Source: an uncultured Collinsella sp. (lineage in GTDB: Bacteria; Actinomycetota; Coriobacteriia; Coriobacteriales; Coriobacteriaceae). From it: a stretch of DNA of 64,000 nt. Under the pieces are notes generated by a model. That model saw only the letters and a program-made list of their open reading frames with translations. It was not told the DNA's origin and did no database searches. Of the stretch, positions 41,694 to 50,300 are shown piece by piece; position 1 is the stretch's first letter, and each line of letters begins with the position of its first letter. The stretch spans positions 124,001-188,000 of the forward strand of contig CAUCKA010000002.1 of assembly GCA_958443265.1 (NCBI GenBank), given 5' to 3'. Made by a program: the position numbers and the translations under genes.

Positions 41694-41812
41694 CTGAGCC
41701 TTCCTCTCCCATTACCGTGGCGCCGCGCGGGCGCCAAACGGTGCTCATAGTTGCGTTCATTTCGGCGCGCGCCATAACAGCACGCGCCGTCATATCAACA
41801 AAACAGCAGGTG

Positions 41813-41852
41813 AAACCTACCAAAATAAACCTGTCCCTACATGGCAGGTTTT
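41813..41852. repeat. Intergenic hairpin AAACCTACC...GGCAGGTTT with CCTGTCCC
   Basis: It lies between purF and purM, overlapping the purF stop. It matches the hairpin at 18776-18812 in stem and loop. Confidence 0.65.
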
Positions 41853-43521
41853 AGGCCTCGCCGTGCTCCTCTTCCCAGCTGCGGTCGACATATTTCTCGA
41901 CCACGGCGTCGTCGTCAAAGTGCAGCGGCTTGTCCAGGTTGCGGGGCTTAAAGCCCTCCATGAACTTGTCACGGCCAAAGCTCTCGGGAATCGCCACGGG
42001 ATAGCGGCCGGTAAAGCACGCGTCGCAGTAGCCGCCCTTGGGCATGACCTTCAGCAGGCCCTCAACCGAAAGGAAGGCCAGCGAATCAGCGCCAATGTAC
42101 TCGCAAATCTCGTCGACCGTCTTGTTGGCGCTGATAAGCTGCGACTGCACGTCGGTATCGATACCATAGAAGCACGGCCAGATGACCTCGGGCGAGTTGA
42201 TGCGGATATGAATCTCCTTGGCGCCGGCGTTGCGCAGCATCTTGACGAGCTGCACCATGGTGGTGCCGCGCACGATGGAGTCGTCGATGACGACCAGGCG
42301 CTTGCCCTCGATGTTGTCGCGCAGCGGGTTGAGTTTCATACGCACGCCCATGGCGCGCAGCTCCTGCGTGGGCTCGATAAACGTACGGCCCACGTAGCGG
42401 TTCTTGATAAGGCCCTCGCCAAAGGGAATGCCGCTCTCGTGCGAATAGCCCTCCGCGGGCGGCAGGCCGGAGTCGGGCACGCCGATGACCAGGTCGGCCT
42501 CGACAGGCTCCTCATGTGCCAGCTGACGACCCATGTCGTAACGGCAGGCATAGACGCTCTTGCCGTTCATGATGGAGTCGGGGCGGGCGAAGTAGACCTG
42601 CTCAAAGATGCAGTTTGCGGGCTCTTCGGCGGCAGGCACGCCCTGCTCGGATACCAGACCCTCGGCGCTGATACGCAAGATCTCGCCGGGACGGACGTCA
42701 CGGACGTACTCGGCACCCACGATGTCGAGTGCGCAGGTCTCGGAGGCAACGACCCAGCCGCCGGCGCGCGTGACACGGACGGAGGAGTCGACCGTCGCGG
42801 CGCCGTCCTGCGACGGCAGCTGCGAAACGGATGCGGCATCGGCCTGATCCAGGCCCTCGTCCACCAGCTTGCCCAGCACGAGCGGGCGAATGCCGTGCGG
42901 ATCGCGGAATGCGTAGAGCGCCTGCTCGTTGATGAGCGTCATGGCGTAGCCGCCGCGCACGAGCTCCATGGTCTTGCGAATGCCCTCGCGCAGATGACCC
43001 GTACGCTGGGTAAAGTAGCCGATAAGCTTGGTCGCGACCTCGGAATCCGAATTGGAGAGGAACGGCACGCCCAGCTCGATCAGCTGGCGGCGCAGCTCGT
43101 CGGTGTTGACCAGAGTGCCGTTGTGCGCGAGCGCGATAATGACGCTGTTGATAGTAGAAAGATGCGGCTGCGAGGCTTCCCAGCTCTTGGCACCGGCGGT
43201 GCCATAGCGCACGTGGCCCACGGCCAGCTGACCGGAGAGCGTCGACAGGTCGGCGTTGGAGAACACGCGATCGAGCAGTCCCAGGTCCTTGCGAACCATA
43301 ACCGTGCCGCCATCACCCACGGCGATTCCCGCCGATTCCTGGCCGCGATGCTGTAGCGCGCGCAGACCAAAGTACGTCAGTCGAGCCACGTCGCGATCGG
43401 GCGCCCACACACCAAAAATGCCGCATTCCTCATGCAGCTGGTCGGAGTCCAGATCATACGTCGACATGGTCTTCACCTGTCCCGCGGCGCGCTCGGCCGC
43501 GTGGATGGTTTCTTGAGACAT
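41851..43521 (-). CDS. purF: Amidophosphoribosyltransferase
   Basis: A 556-residue PurF, the first committed enzyme of purine synthesis, moving glutamine amide nitrogen to PRPP. A propeptide of 32 residues precedes the nucleophile Cys33 (HEEC-GIFGVW). The glutaminase domain has LQHRGQESAGIAV and GHVRYGTAG. The PRTase part has the PRPP loop VVIDDSIVRGTTM. YCDACFTGRYP lies near the end. A 25-residue polar insertion (QADAASVSQLPSQDGAATVDSS) interrupts the glutaminase region. A TATAAT -10 lies at 43568-43563 on the minus strand. Confidence 0.96.
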   Translation of the reverse strand: MSQETIHAAERAAGQVKTMSTYDLDSDQLHEECGIFGVWAPDRDVARLTYFGLRALQHRGQESAGIAVGDGGTVMVRKDLGLLDRVFSNADLSTLSGQLAVGHVRYGTAGAKSWEASQPHLSTINSVIIALAHNGTLVNTDELRRQLIELGVPFLSNSDSEVATKLIGYFTQRTGHLREGIRKTMELVRGGYAMTLINEQALYAFRDPHGIRPLVLGKLVDEGLDQADAASVSQLPSQDGAATVDSSVRVTRAGGWVVASETCALDIVGAEYVRDVRPGEILRISAEGLVSEQGVPAAEEPANCIFEQVYFARPDSIMNGKSVYACRYDMGRQLAHEEPVEADLVIGVPDSGLPPAEGYSHESGIPFGEGLIKNRYVGRTFIEPTQELRAMGVRMKLNPLRDNIEGKRLVVIDDSIVRGTTMVQLVKMLRNAGAKEIHIRINSPEVIWPCFYGIDTDVQSQLISANKTVDEICEYIGADSLAFLSVEGLLKVMPKGGYCDACFTGRYPVAIPESFGRDKFMEGFKPRNLDKPLHFDDDAVVEKYVDRSWEEEHGEA

Positions 43522-43562
43522 GGCATCCCCTCAGAGCCTCGTTATTTGGCGTTACCTGCCCT

Positions 43563-43568
43563 ATTATA
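43563..43568 (-). promoter_or_regulatory. -10 box TATAAT upstream of purF
   Basis: A perfect TATAAT read on the minus strand, 42 bp before the purF start; no good -35 is seen. No purine riboswitch was recognised in the leader. Confidence 0.45.
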
Positions 43569-43761
43569 CGCACGGCAAGACAAGCACTCCCGCGCATGAA
43601 CAGCGCTTTTTAAAAGCCCACCGAGCTTATAATCCGTTTTGCAGCCAAACATTTTATTGGGCAACCGCCTCGGGGCCGACGATCCCGCATACTTTCGTTA
43701 CGACGCGTCTCGCCCGCCGTTGGGGCTTGCATTGTTGCAATTGGGACGTTCGTCCTGTCTT

Positions 43762-43790
43762 TTGGCAGGTCGGCGGCGTATCCTTATAAC
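43762..43790 (+). promoter_or_regulatory. Promoter of the CmpB-like gene
   Basis: TTGGCA (43762-43767) and TATAAC (43785-43790) with a 17-bp spacer, 26 bp before the start codon; AGAAAGG serves as ribosome site. Confidence 0.7.
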
Positions 43791-43816
43791 CTACAACAAA
43801 GCGAGAAAGGTTCTGT

Positions 43817-45046
43817 ATGGATCGAAACGAACTCGACCCCAGCGTCCCCAGCGCCACAGAGGTCAAGAAGATTCCCCTCATCATTAAGGTGTACGCCGTC
43901 CTGTGCATCCTTTCCGGCGTGGGCACGCTCCCGTCGGTCGCTGCCTTTATGTGGCAGGTCATCACGGCACTTGTTAACGGCAACGCCACCGAAAAGCTCG
44001 GCGACAACACGCTCGTCGCAGTCGGCCTTATCGTCGCCGGCATCATGCTCTCTGCGGCAAGTGCCGTCATCCTAATCATCTTTGGCCTGGACCTTATCAA
44101 AAACCAGCGCCGCAACGCCGCCCGCCTGTCCTACATCCTTATTGCATTCACCGTCGTCGAGCTTTTGGTCGACGTGATGCTCCAGGGCATCGGGCCCTTC
44201 CTGCTGCGTCCCGCGATCCAGCTCGGCATCCTTGTTGCACTTTCGGCAACCGTCGACCCCACGCTGCGTCAGGAGCGCGAACTGCAGCGCCGCCTGCAGG
44301 AGATGCTCGACCGCGACGCCGCCGCCGAGGGCATGCTCGGCCGCGATGAAACCGGCGAGGGCTACATCAAGCTCAACTACTTCAACCTGTTCTGGGTGTT
44401 CTTTGTCTGCTGCATACTCGGCCTGATCGCCGAGGACATCTGGCACATGACGGTCGACGACCCGGGCGTCTATCAGAACCGTGCCGGCATGCTGTTTGGC
44501 CCCTTCAGCCCCATCTACGGATTTGGCGCCGTGCTCATGACCATGGTGCTTAACCGCTTCTACAAAAAGAACCCCATCATCATTTTCCTGGTGAGCGCCC
44601 TGCTCGGCGCCAGCTTTGAGGTGTTTGTGGGCTGGTTTATGCAGACCGCGTTTGGCGTGGTCTCGTGGAGCTACTCGCACATAACGCTGTTCGGTTTGCC
44701 CGATCCGCTCGTGGTCCTCACGGGCGGACGCACCTGCACGGGCTTCGCCTGCCTGTGGGGCCTGGGCGGCCTCATCTGGATCAAGCTGCTGCTGCCGAGG
44801 CTGCTTAAGCTTATCAACAAGATCCCCTGGAAGAGCCGCTACTCGGCCACCGTCATCTTTACCGTTATCATGCTGGTCGACGGCGTCATGACGCTGCAGT
44901 CGCTCGACTACTGGTACCAGCGCGTTAACGGCACGGAGCCGGACATTCCCGTCGCACAGTTCTACGGAGAGCACTTCGATAACGAGTACATGGAAAACCG
45001 CTTCCAGAGCATGACCATGAGCCCCAAGGATGCGACGCGCGTATAG
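43817..45046 (+). CDS. Membrane protein of the CmpB-like 'putative ABC transporter permease' family
   Basis: A 409-residue protein with about eight hydrophobic helices. The N-terminal half (four helices, ~20-145) is followed by a charged linker (DPTLRQERELQRRLQEMLDRDAAAEG). The C-terminal half (~185-380) has NRAGMLFGPFSPIYGFGAVLMT and FEVFVGWFMQTAFGVVSWSYS, typical of the CmpB family. There is no ATPase partner nearby, so transport is not established. A good promoter and a terminator make it monocistronic. Confidence 0.8.
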   Translation: MDRNELDPSVPSATEVKKIPLIIKVYAVLCILSGVGTLPSVAAFMWQVITALVNGNATEKLGDNTLVAVGLIVAGIMLSAASAVILIIFGLDLIKNQRRNAARLSYILIAFTVVELLVDVMLQGIGPFLLRPAIQLGILVALSATVDPTLRQERELQRRLQEMLDRDAAAEGMLGRDETGEGYIKLNYFNLFWVFFVCCILGLIAEDIWHMTVDDPGVYQNRAGMLFGPFSPIYGFGAVLMTMVLNRFYKKNPIIIFLVSALLGASFEVFVGWFMQTAFGVVSWSYSHITLFGLPDPLVVLTGGRTCTGFACLWGLGGLIWIKLLLPRLLKLINKIPWKSRYSATVIFTVIMLVDGVMTLQSLDYWYQRVNGTEPDIPVAQFYGEHFDNEYMENRFQSMTMSPKDATRV

Positions 45047-45067
45047 CGCTCACCGCGCCCAAAACGC

Positions 45068-45108
45068 AAAATGCCCGCCGGTATCACATGTACCGGTGGG
45101 CATTTTTA
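45068..45108 (+). terminator. Terminator after the CmpB-like gene
   Basis: AAATGCCC(G)CCGGT and ACCGG(T)GGGCATTT arms with a short T run, 22 bp after the stop. Confidence 0.85.
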
Positions 45109-45136
45109 TAAACGATCCTTCTATCGACGCAATCCT

Positions 45137-45553
45137 CTATGCCTCGCGCTCGACCTCACTCACGCATTCGTTCTTGATGGTGCCAACGAGCGCCTGCAGT
45201 GCATCGACCACGTGTGGGCGAATGTCCCCGCCGATAAGCACGAGCATGATGTCGTCACCTACGGTAAGCTCGCCGCTTGCCAGCCACACGCGCACATAGC
45301 CGATACCCGGCATCGCGCGCGTGGCCTCGATAGCAGACCGTACCTTTTCGGCGTCGTAGTCAAAGACCATGCCGCCCACCCTGTGGCCTGGCGCCACGCC
45401 ATCGGTCTCGACTCCGCGCACCTCGGCCTTGGGCGTCGCGCGCACCACACCGTTATGCGTCAGATACATCCCACAGCCTGCCGCCGAAGCATCGGCCTTG
45501 GCCTCGCGCAGCCAAGCATCAATCGAAGGCATCAATTTGCCACTCTCGAGCAT
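45137..45553 (-). CDS. MoaE-like protein
   Basis: A 138-residue protein that resembles the molybdopterin synthase large subunit MoaE. It shows THNGVVRATPKAEV, then VGGMVFDYDAEKV, IGYVRVWLASGELTVGDDIMLVLI and a helix DALQALVGTIKNE. The usual PIWKKE ending is absent (it reads CVSEVEREA). No other molybdenum cofactor gene lies nearby. Its role may therefore differ from molybdopterin synthesis. GGGAG is five bases before the second of two adjacent ATG codons, which is used here. Confidence 0.6.
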   Translation of the reverse strand: MLESGKLMPSIDAWLREAKADASAAGCGMYLTHNGVVRATPKAEVRGVETDGVAPGHRVGGMVFDYDAEKVRSAIEATRAMPGIGYVRVWLASGELTVGDDIMLVLIGGDIRPHVVDALQALVGTIKNECVSEVEREA

Positions 45554-45620
45554 CATTTCTCCCTTACCGTCGTCGAGTAGCCAATTTGGGACGGGGCCTT
45601 TTTAGCTACTCTCGAACAAC

Positions 45621-46619
45621 TTATTCCTCGACCGGCGTGAGCACCATGACGGCGCGTGTGTTGCTCAGCGACAGCGAACGACAGGTCACGAGCGTTACAA
45701 CCTTGGTTGCCGAAGCGGCACGATCGGTGGCATCACTCGCCACGGCAGAGGCACCGTCGAACATCTCGGACAGGTAGTTCTTGAGCCCGTCATCGCCCTC
45801 AAAATTGGGCGTGCGCGCCTTGGCATACGTGTCCTCGACAACTTTGGTCGCCAGTGGTCGCAGCTTATACGTAGCATCCCGTGTGATGTAATACACAAAC
45901 TCGATGCTATCGAACGTCGCCTGATCAGTGGTGTCCGAAATCACGTTGAACATCGACCCATCGTTCATATGGTGGCCGTAGATCGTGGTCTGCTGGTCGA
46001 CCATTCCCGGCGCGGTGTCATCGCTATCCAGGAAAATAGCACCGGACGCGTTAGCCGTTCCGTCGAACAGCGTGTTGAGGTATTTGGAGTTGTTGTTGGT
46101 CTGCACCACGGGATAGTTGATGTTGGTTCCCGGCACGTAAATCCAACCCACAATCTCGGGGTTCGTCTGAGCAAGCGCATCAAAGTCGATAATCGGCACG
46201 CCGCTGGCGTCCTTATCGCTTACATATTGCTTCTCGATTTTCTGATACGAATCGCTCGCCTGCTTATAGCCAATCTGGGCATTAATAAAAATAGCGGCGG
46301 CGGCGACAATCAGACCGATACCGATGATGATGAGCAGAATGGGAATAATGGAGCGGCGCTTTTTGCGCGGCGGCTCGGTGCAATCCGACGGCGCGGCATG
46401 CGATGAAGACCGGGGCGGCTTCTTAGCGGAGCTATAAGACGAAGGACGATATGCGGCCGGCGCGTCCTGTCGACGATGCGTCGCCGGTGTCACGGGGCGC
46501 GGCGCGCGCGGCTGCTGAGGAGAGGATGTCCGACCCTGCTGTGCCGCACGGGCAGCACCCAGCTTCGACGGATCGGGAATCTGAGAAGCCTTGAATCGTT
46601 TTCCCTGATAATCGGACAT
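45621..46619 (-). CDS. Class B sortase
   Basis: A 332-residue transpeptidase that joins wall-sorted proteins to peptidoglycan. A basic, Pro/Ser/Arg-rich cytoplasmic region (~1-87) precedes one membrane helix (~90-112). The catalytic domain (~140-332) has NPEIVGWIYVPGTNINYPVVQ, the His motif TIYGHHMNDGSMF (residues ~216-217), the Cys in VTLVTCRSL (Cys313) and Arg322 in NTRAVMV. The order and the long insertion before the Cys fit class B. Three proteins in this window end in sorting-type signals. It lies 35 bp after purE, possibly co-transcribed. Confidence 0.93.
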   Translation of the reverse strand: MSDYQGKRFKASQIPDPSKLGAARAAQQGRTSSPQQPRAPRPVTPATHRRQDAPAAYRPSSYSSAKKPPRSSSHAAPSDCTEPPRKKRRSIIPILLIIIGIGLIVAAAAIFINAQIGYKQASDSYQKIEKQYVSDKDASGVPIIDFDALAQTNPEIVGWIYVPGTNINYPVVQTNNNSKYLNTLFDGTANASGAIFLDSDDTAPGMVDQQTTIYGHHMNDGSMFNVISDTTDQATFDSIEFVYYITRDATYKLRPLATKVVEDTYAKARTPNFEGDDGLKNYLSEMFDGASAVASDATDRAASATKVVTLVTCRSLSLSNTRAVMVLTPVEE

Positions 46620-46654
46620 GGCTCTCCTTATACTGCGGTGAAACGGCGGAACGC

Positions 46655-47119
46655 TTAGGCGTCAGCCATCTCCTGCTTCATCTTCTCGATAACCTTGCGG
46701 TACTCGGGGTCGCAAGCACCCAGAATCTGTGTGGCATAGATGGCGGCGTTCTTGGCGCCGTTGATGGCAACGCAGGCCACGGGCACGCCCGAAGGCATCT
46801 GCACCATCGACAGCAGCGAATCCATGCCGCCCAGGTCACTCGTCTTCATAGGCACGCCGATAACCGGCAGCGGCGTAAAGGCAGCCACGACACCACCCAA
46901 GTGGGCGGCCTTGCCGGCAGCGGCGATAATCACTTTGATACCGCGATCGGCGGCAGTCGAAGCCCACTCGTGGACCTTCGCCGGTGTGCGGTGTGCGCTC
47001 GCAATGACAAGCTCATAGGGCACGCCCAGCGCCTCGAGCTCGGCGGTGCAACCTTCCATAACGCCCAGATCGGACTTGGAACCCATGATGATCCCGACAA
47101 CCGGCTTTTGATCTGCCAT
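46655..47119 (-). CDS. purE: N5-carboxyaminoimidazole ribonucleotide mutase
   Basis: A 154-residue class I PurE that interconverts N5-CAIR and CAIR in purine synthesis. Visible are IIMGSKSDLGVMEGCTAELEALGVPYE, VIASAHRTP (catalytic His), KVIIAAAGKAAHLGGVVAAFTPLPVIGVP and SMVQMPSGVPVACVAI. AGGAGG precedes the ATG at 47119. It is separated from purF-purM-purN by three unrelated genes, and purK is not in the window. Confidence 0.96.
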   Translation of the reverse strand: MADQKPVVGIIMGSKSDLGVMEGCTAELEALGVPYELVIASAHRTPAKVHEWASTAADRGIKVIIAAAGKAAHLGGVVAAFTPLPVIGVPMKTSDLGGMDSLLSMVQMPSGVPVACVAINGAKNAAIYATQILGACDPEYRKVIEKMKQEMADA

Positions 47120-47275
47120 AAACAAAGACCTCCTGTTGAGAGCGGCGACGCGGCGGATCCGCGACCCTTAACTGCAAATAAATCAAGTATAGCCGCCGAT
47201 GCTGATGTGTTCGGCGGGAGACGGAACGCTTTGCGAGATTAGGGCCGAAGGGTCGGAGCTTTCTGCCTACATTCA

Positions 47276-47322
47276 AAAAGCGTGCCCACCGTCCTTGGGT
47301 GGGGCGGCGGGCACGCTTGCTT
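47276..47322 (-). terminator. Terminator of the GH31 gene
   Basis: Read on the minus strand, AAGCGTGCCC-GCCG pairs with CGG-GGGCACGCTT, followed by a T run, 15 bp after the stop. Confidence 0.88.
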
Positions 47323-47336
47323 AGCTGTTGCTGGGG

Positions 47337-50300
47337 CTACTTAGCCTTGCTGCGACGATGGAAGAAAGCGCCGATCGCGGCGATGATGGCGCCAAGACCA
47401 CCGACGGTCGCGACGGTCGCCGCCGTCTGGTCTCCGGTATTGGGAATCGCCGAACCGTTCTTCTTGCTGCCCTGGGCCTTGTCGCCTGCGGGCTTGCCCG
47501 CCTGGTTGCCGCCGTTCGAGCCATTGCCGGAACCCTGGTTGCCCGAGCCGCCCTGGTTGCCGGAATCGGCATCTTTGAGGCTCTCAATGGCCAGCTTGAG
47601 CTGGCCATAGGCCGCCTGGATCTGGGTGTCGGAAGCATCCTCATCACCCAAGACGTCCTCGGCGTAGGTAATGGCATCCGTCAGGGCCTTGACAGACTCG
47701 GCCGTCTTGCCCCTGGTGTCAGTCTCCTTCGCCTGCTTGACCAGAGCCTTGAGCTGCTTCTTAGTCGGATTCTCGACCGGGGCCACCGGGGTCTTCTCGA
47801 GCGCGCCGCGGGCGCTCTCGAGCGCCCTGAGCGCCTGGTCGACCTCGTCCTGCGTGGCGTTCTCGTCACTCAAGATGGCGCGGGCGCTCGCCAGGGCGTT
47901 CTCGAGCGCCGTCCAGGAGGCCTCGGTGTAGTCACCGGCCTTGAGGTCGCCGGCAGCAACCTCGGCATCAACCTTTTCGATCGCGGTAGCGAGATCATCC
48001 TTCGCCACCGGATCGGGGACGGCCGTACCGTAGAACTTGAGCTCCGCCATGCTGCAGTAGGCATCAACGTCGCCACCGCCGGCGTGAATCACCTTGACGG
48101 TCACGTAGCGACCGCGCGCGGCGCCAAAGCTCATCTGCTTCCAGTCGCCACGGTCGGTGAGCACGCGGCCGTCGTTGTCGAAGGCGAACGTACCCATCGA
48201 CGCGGCGGTGCCCATCTCATAACCGTCGGCAGTGTCGGAGACCAGTATCTCGGCCTCGAAGATATCGCCGTTAGTGCCGCCGTCCTGGCGCGGCAGGAAT
48301 GTAACGTCGGTGAGATCGTAGTCGCGGCCCAGGTCGACACTCAGATACTGGGGCATACCGGTCCCATGGGCCCAGTCGCTGTGCCAAAGCGTCCGCTCGT
48401 CGCCGTCGAGAGCGTTGACGGCGTTGCTGCCCTCGTAGTCGGCCTCACTCGAGAAGTCGGCCACCTTGACGTTCTTGCGGTTCTCGGGCGTGTTGATGAG
48501 GATCTTCTCATCGACAGGGCGCATCTTGAGGCCGTCGATTGCCTTCTCGATCTTGGCAGTGGCGTCTGCGACATCCTTCTTGCTATAGCTGCCCTGGCCG
48601 CTGTCGAGGAGCTTCCGAGCCGCCTCGACCGCAGTGGTGAGAGCTGCATAGGAATCCTTGGTGTAGACGGACTCGCTGTAGCCCGCGGCCTTGGAAAGCG
48701 CTGCCACGAGCGCAGAGGTATCGACACCAGCCTTGACCTCGACCTCATAGGATGCGGTCTTGGAGGGGTCGAGTACCGACGCCACCGTGATCTTTGCCTT
48801 GCCGGCCTTGTTGGCACGCAGGTAGTAGCTCACGCTATCGCCAGCCTGAACAGCGGAGACGCTTACCACAGAGGGGTCGGAGCTCTCGACCGTCACATAG
48901 GGGTAGCCAGCGCTCTCAGGCGTAGCCTTGGCGTCGACGGGCGTAATGTCGCCTTCAAAGAACTCGGTCTGGTTCTTGCCTAGCTCGACACCCTCGATGG
49001 CCTCGACACCCTGCGTGTAGTTGAAGTTGACCTCACGCAGTGTGAGCATCTGGTCACCCGATGCCTCAAGCGGCGTGACCTCGACCTTGGTCGCCTTCTT
49101 GCCCTTGTTCTCGGCAGAGAGGTCAAAGGCGTAGCGAGCCAGGAAGGAATCGTACTCCCCGCCCGCGAACTCTTGGATCGAGCCATCCTCGAACGTCACG
49201 ACGGCCTTGATCTTCTGTACGGTTCCGTTGCCGCCGTTGCGGTTAACGACCTCGACGCTATCGAGTTTCGACGGCGTCTTAAATGCGAATGTCATCGTGG
49301 TGGGAAGCTTCACGTAACTCGGTAGCTTACCCTCGCTGTCCCAGTTGCCACTCCAGTTCCACAGGAACTCAAAGCCGTTGTCGCCCTCGTTATTATCGAA
49401 CAGCGCGTTATAGCTCTTCTGCTGGATAAGTTTCTCGACGTTGGTCCCGTCGTCGGTCGTGAGCTCATCGTTGGTCATCGTGATGTTGAAGGCATCCTGG
49501 GCGTACTCGGCGACCGTTGGCTGAGGAACGTCCGGCATCGTCACCGTGCCGTCGCTCGCAAACTCAAGTGCGTCGCATGCCGGGCCGATAAGCCAAGATG
49601 TCGAGGGCAGTTCGACCTTTCCGGCGGTCTTGGCCTTGAGCTTGAAACTCGCCACCGCGCCAGTACCGTTGTAGAGCTTGCCATCGCCGCGGTTGGCAAA
49701 GGCGAGATTGATAGTCTGCGTTCCGTCCACGAACTGGACCTTCTCGCGAGACAGGTTCTCCATGCCGGCAGTCGAGCCGTCCTGCGCGATGCTCTCGGAC
49801 ACAAACTCGAACTGGTCGCTCTTGAAGTTGACGAGGGCGCCCAGGGCGTTGACGTTCTTGGCGTCGGCCGCATAGACATCAACGGTGATCTCATCACCGG
49901 CCTCGACCTCGGTCTTGCTCGGAATCACCGCGAGCGAACCTGCGACCTTGCCCTTTTGTTTAGTGCCGCCGTCAAGACCCGCCATGGTGAACGAGTAATC
50001 GTAGACGTCGTAAACGCCGTTATCGTTGAGGTCGGCGAAGTGGTCGCGGATCTGCGAACCGAACGTCGGGGTATCGGGCTCGCGATTCTCGAGGCCCAGA
50101 TAGTTCTTCATGTTGGAGTAGTCTCCGTCGGAGATCGTGGCCTTGTTGAGGTTGGAGCCCACGGCGAAGCCATCCGTGCCGTCGGTCTTGTAGATGGCAA
50201 TCTCGGACGCGGAGAAGAAATTGCCGACCGAGGCGAGCGGTGTCATGCGCACGTAACGGGCGGCCACGGTGCCGTCAAACGCTACCGTCTTACAATCAGC

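Noticed and set aside
39902..47119. One continuous purine operon
   Set aside because: purE is separated from purF-purM-purN by three unrelated genes, one of them on the opposite strand.
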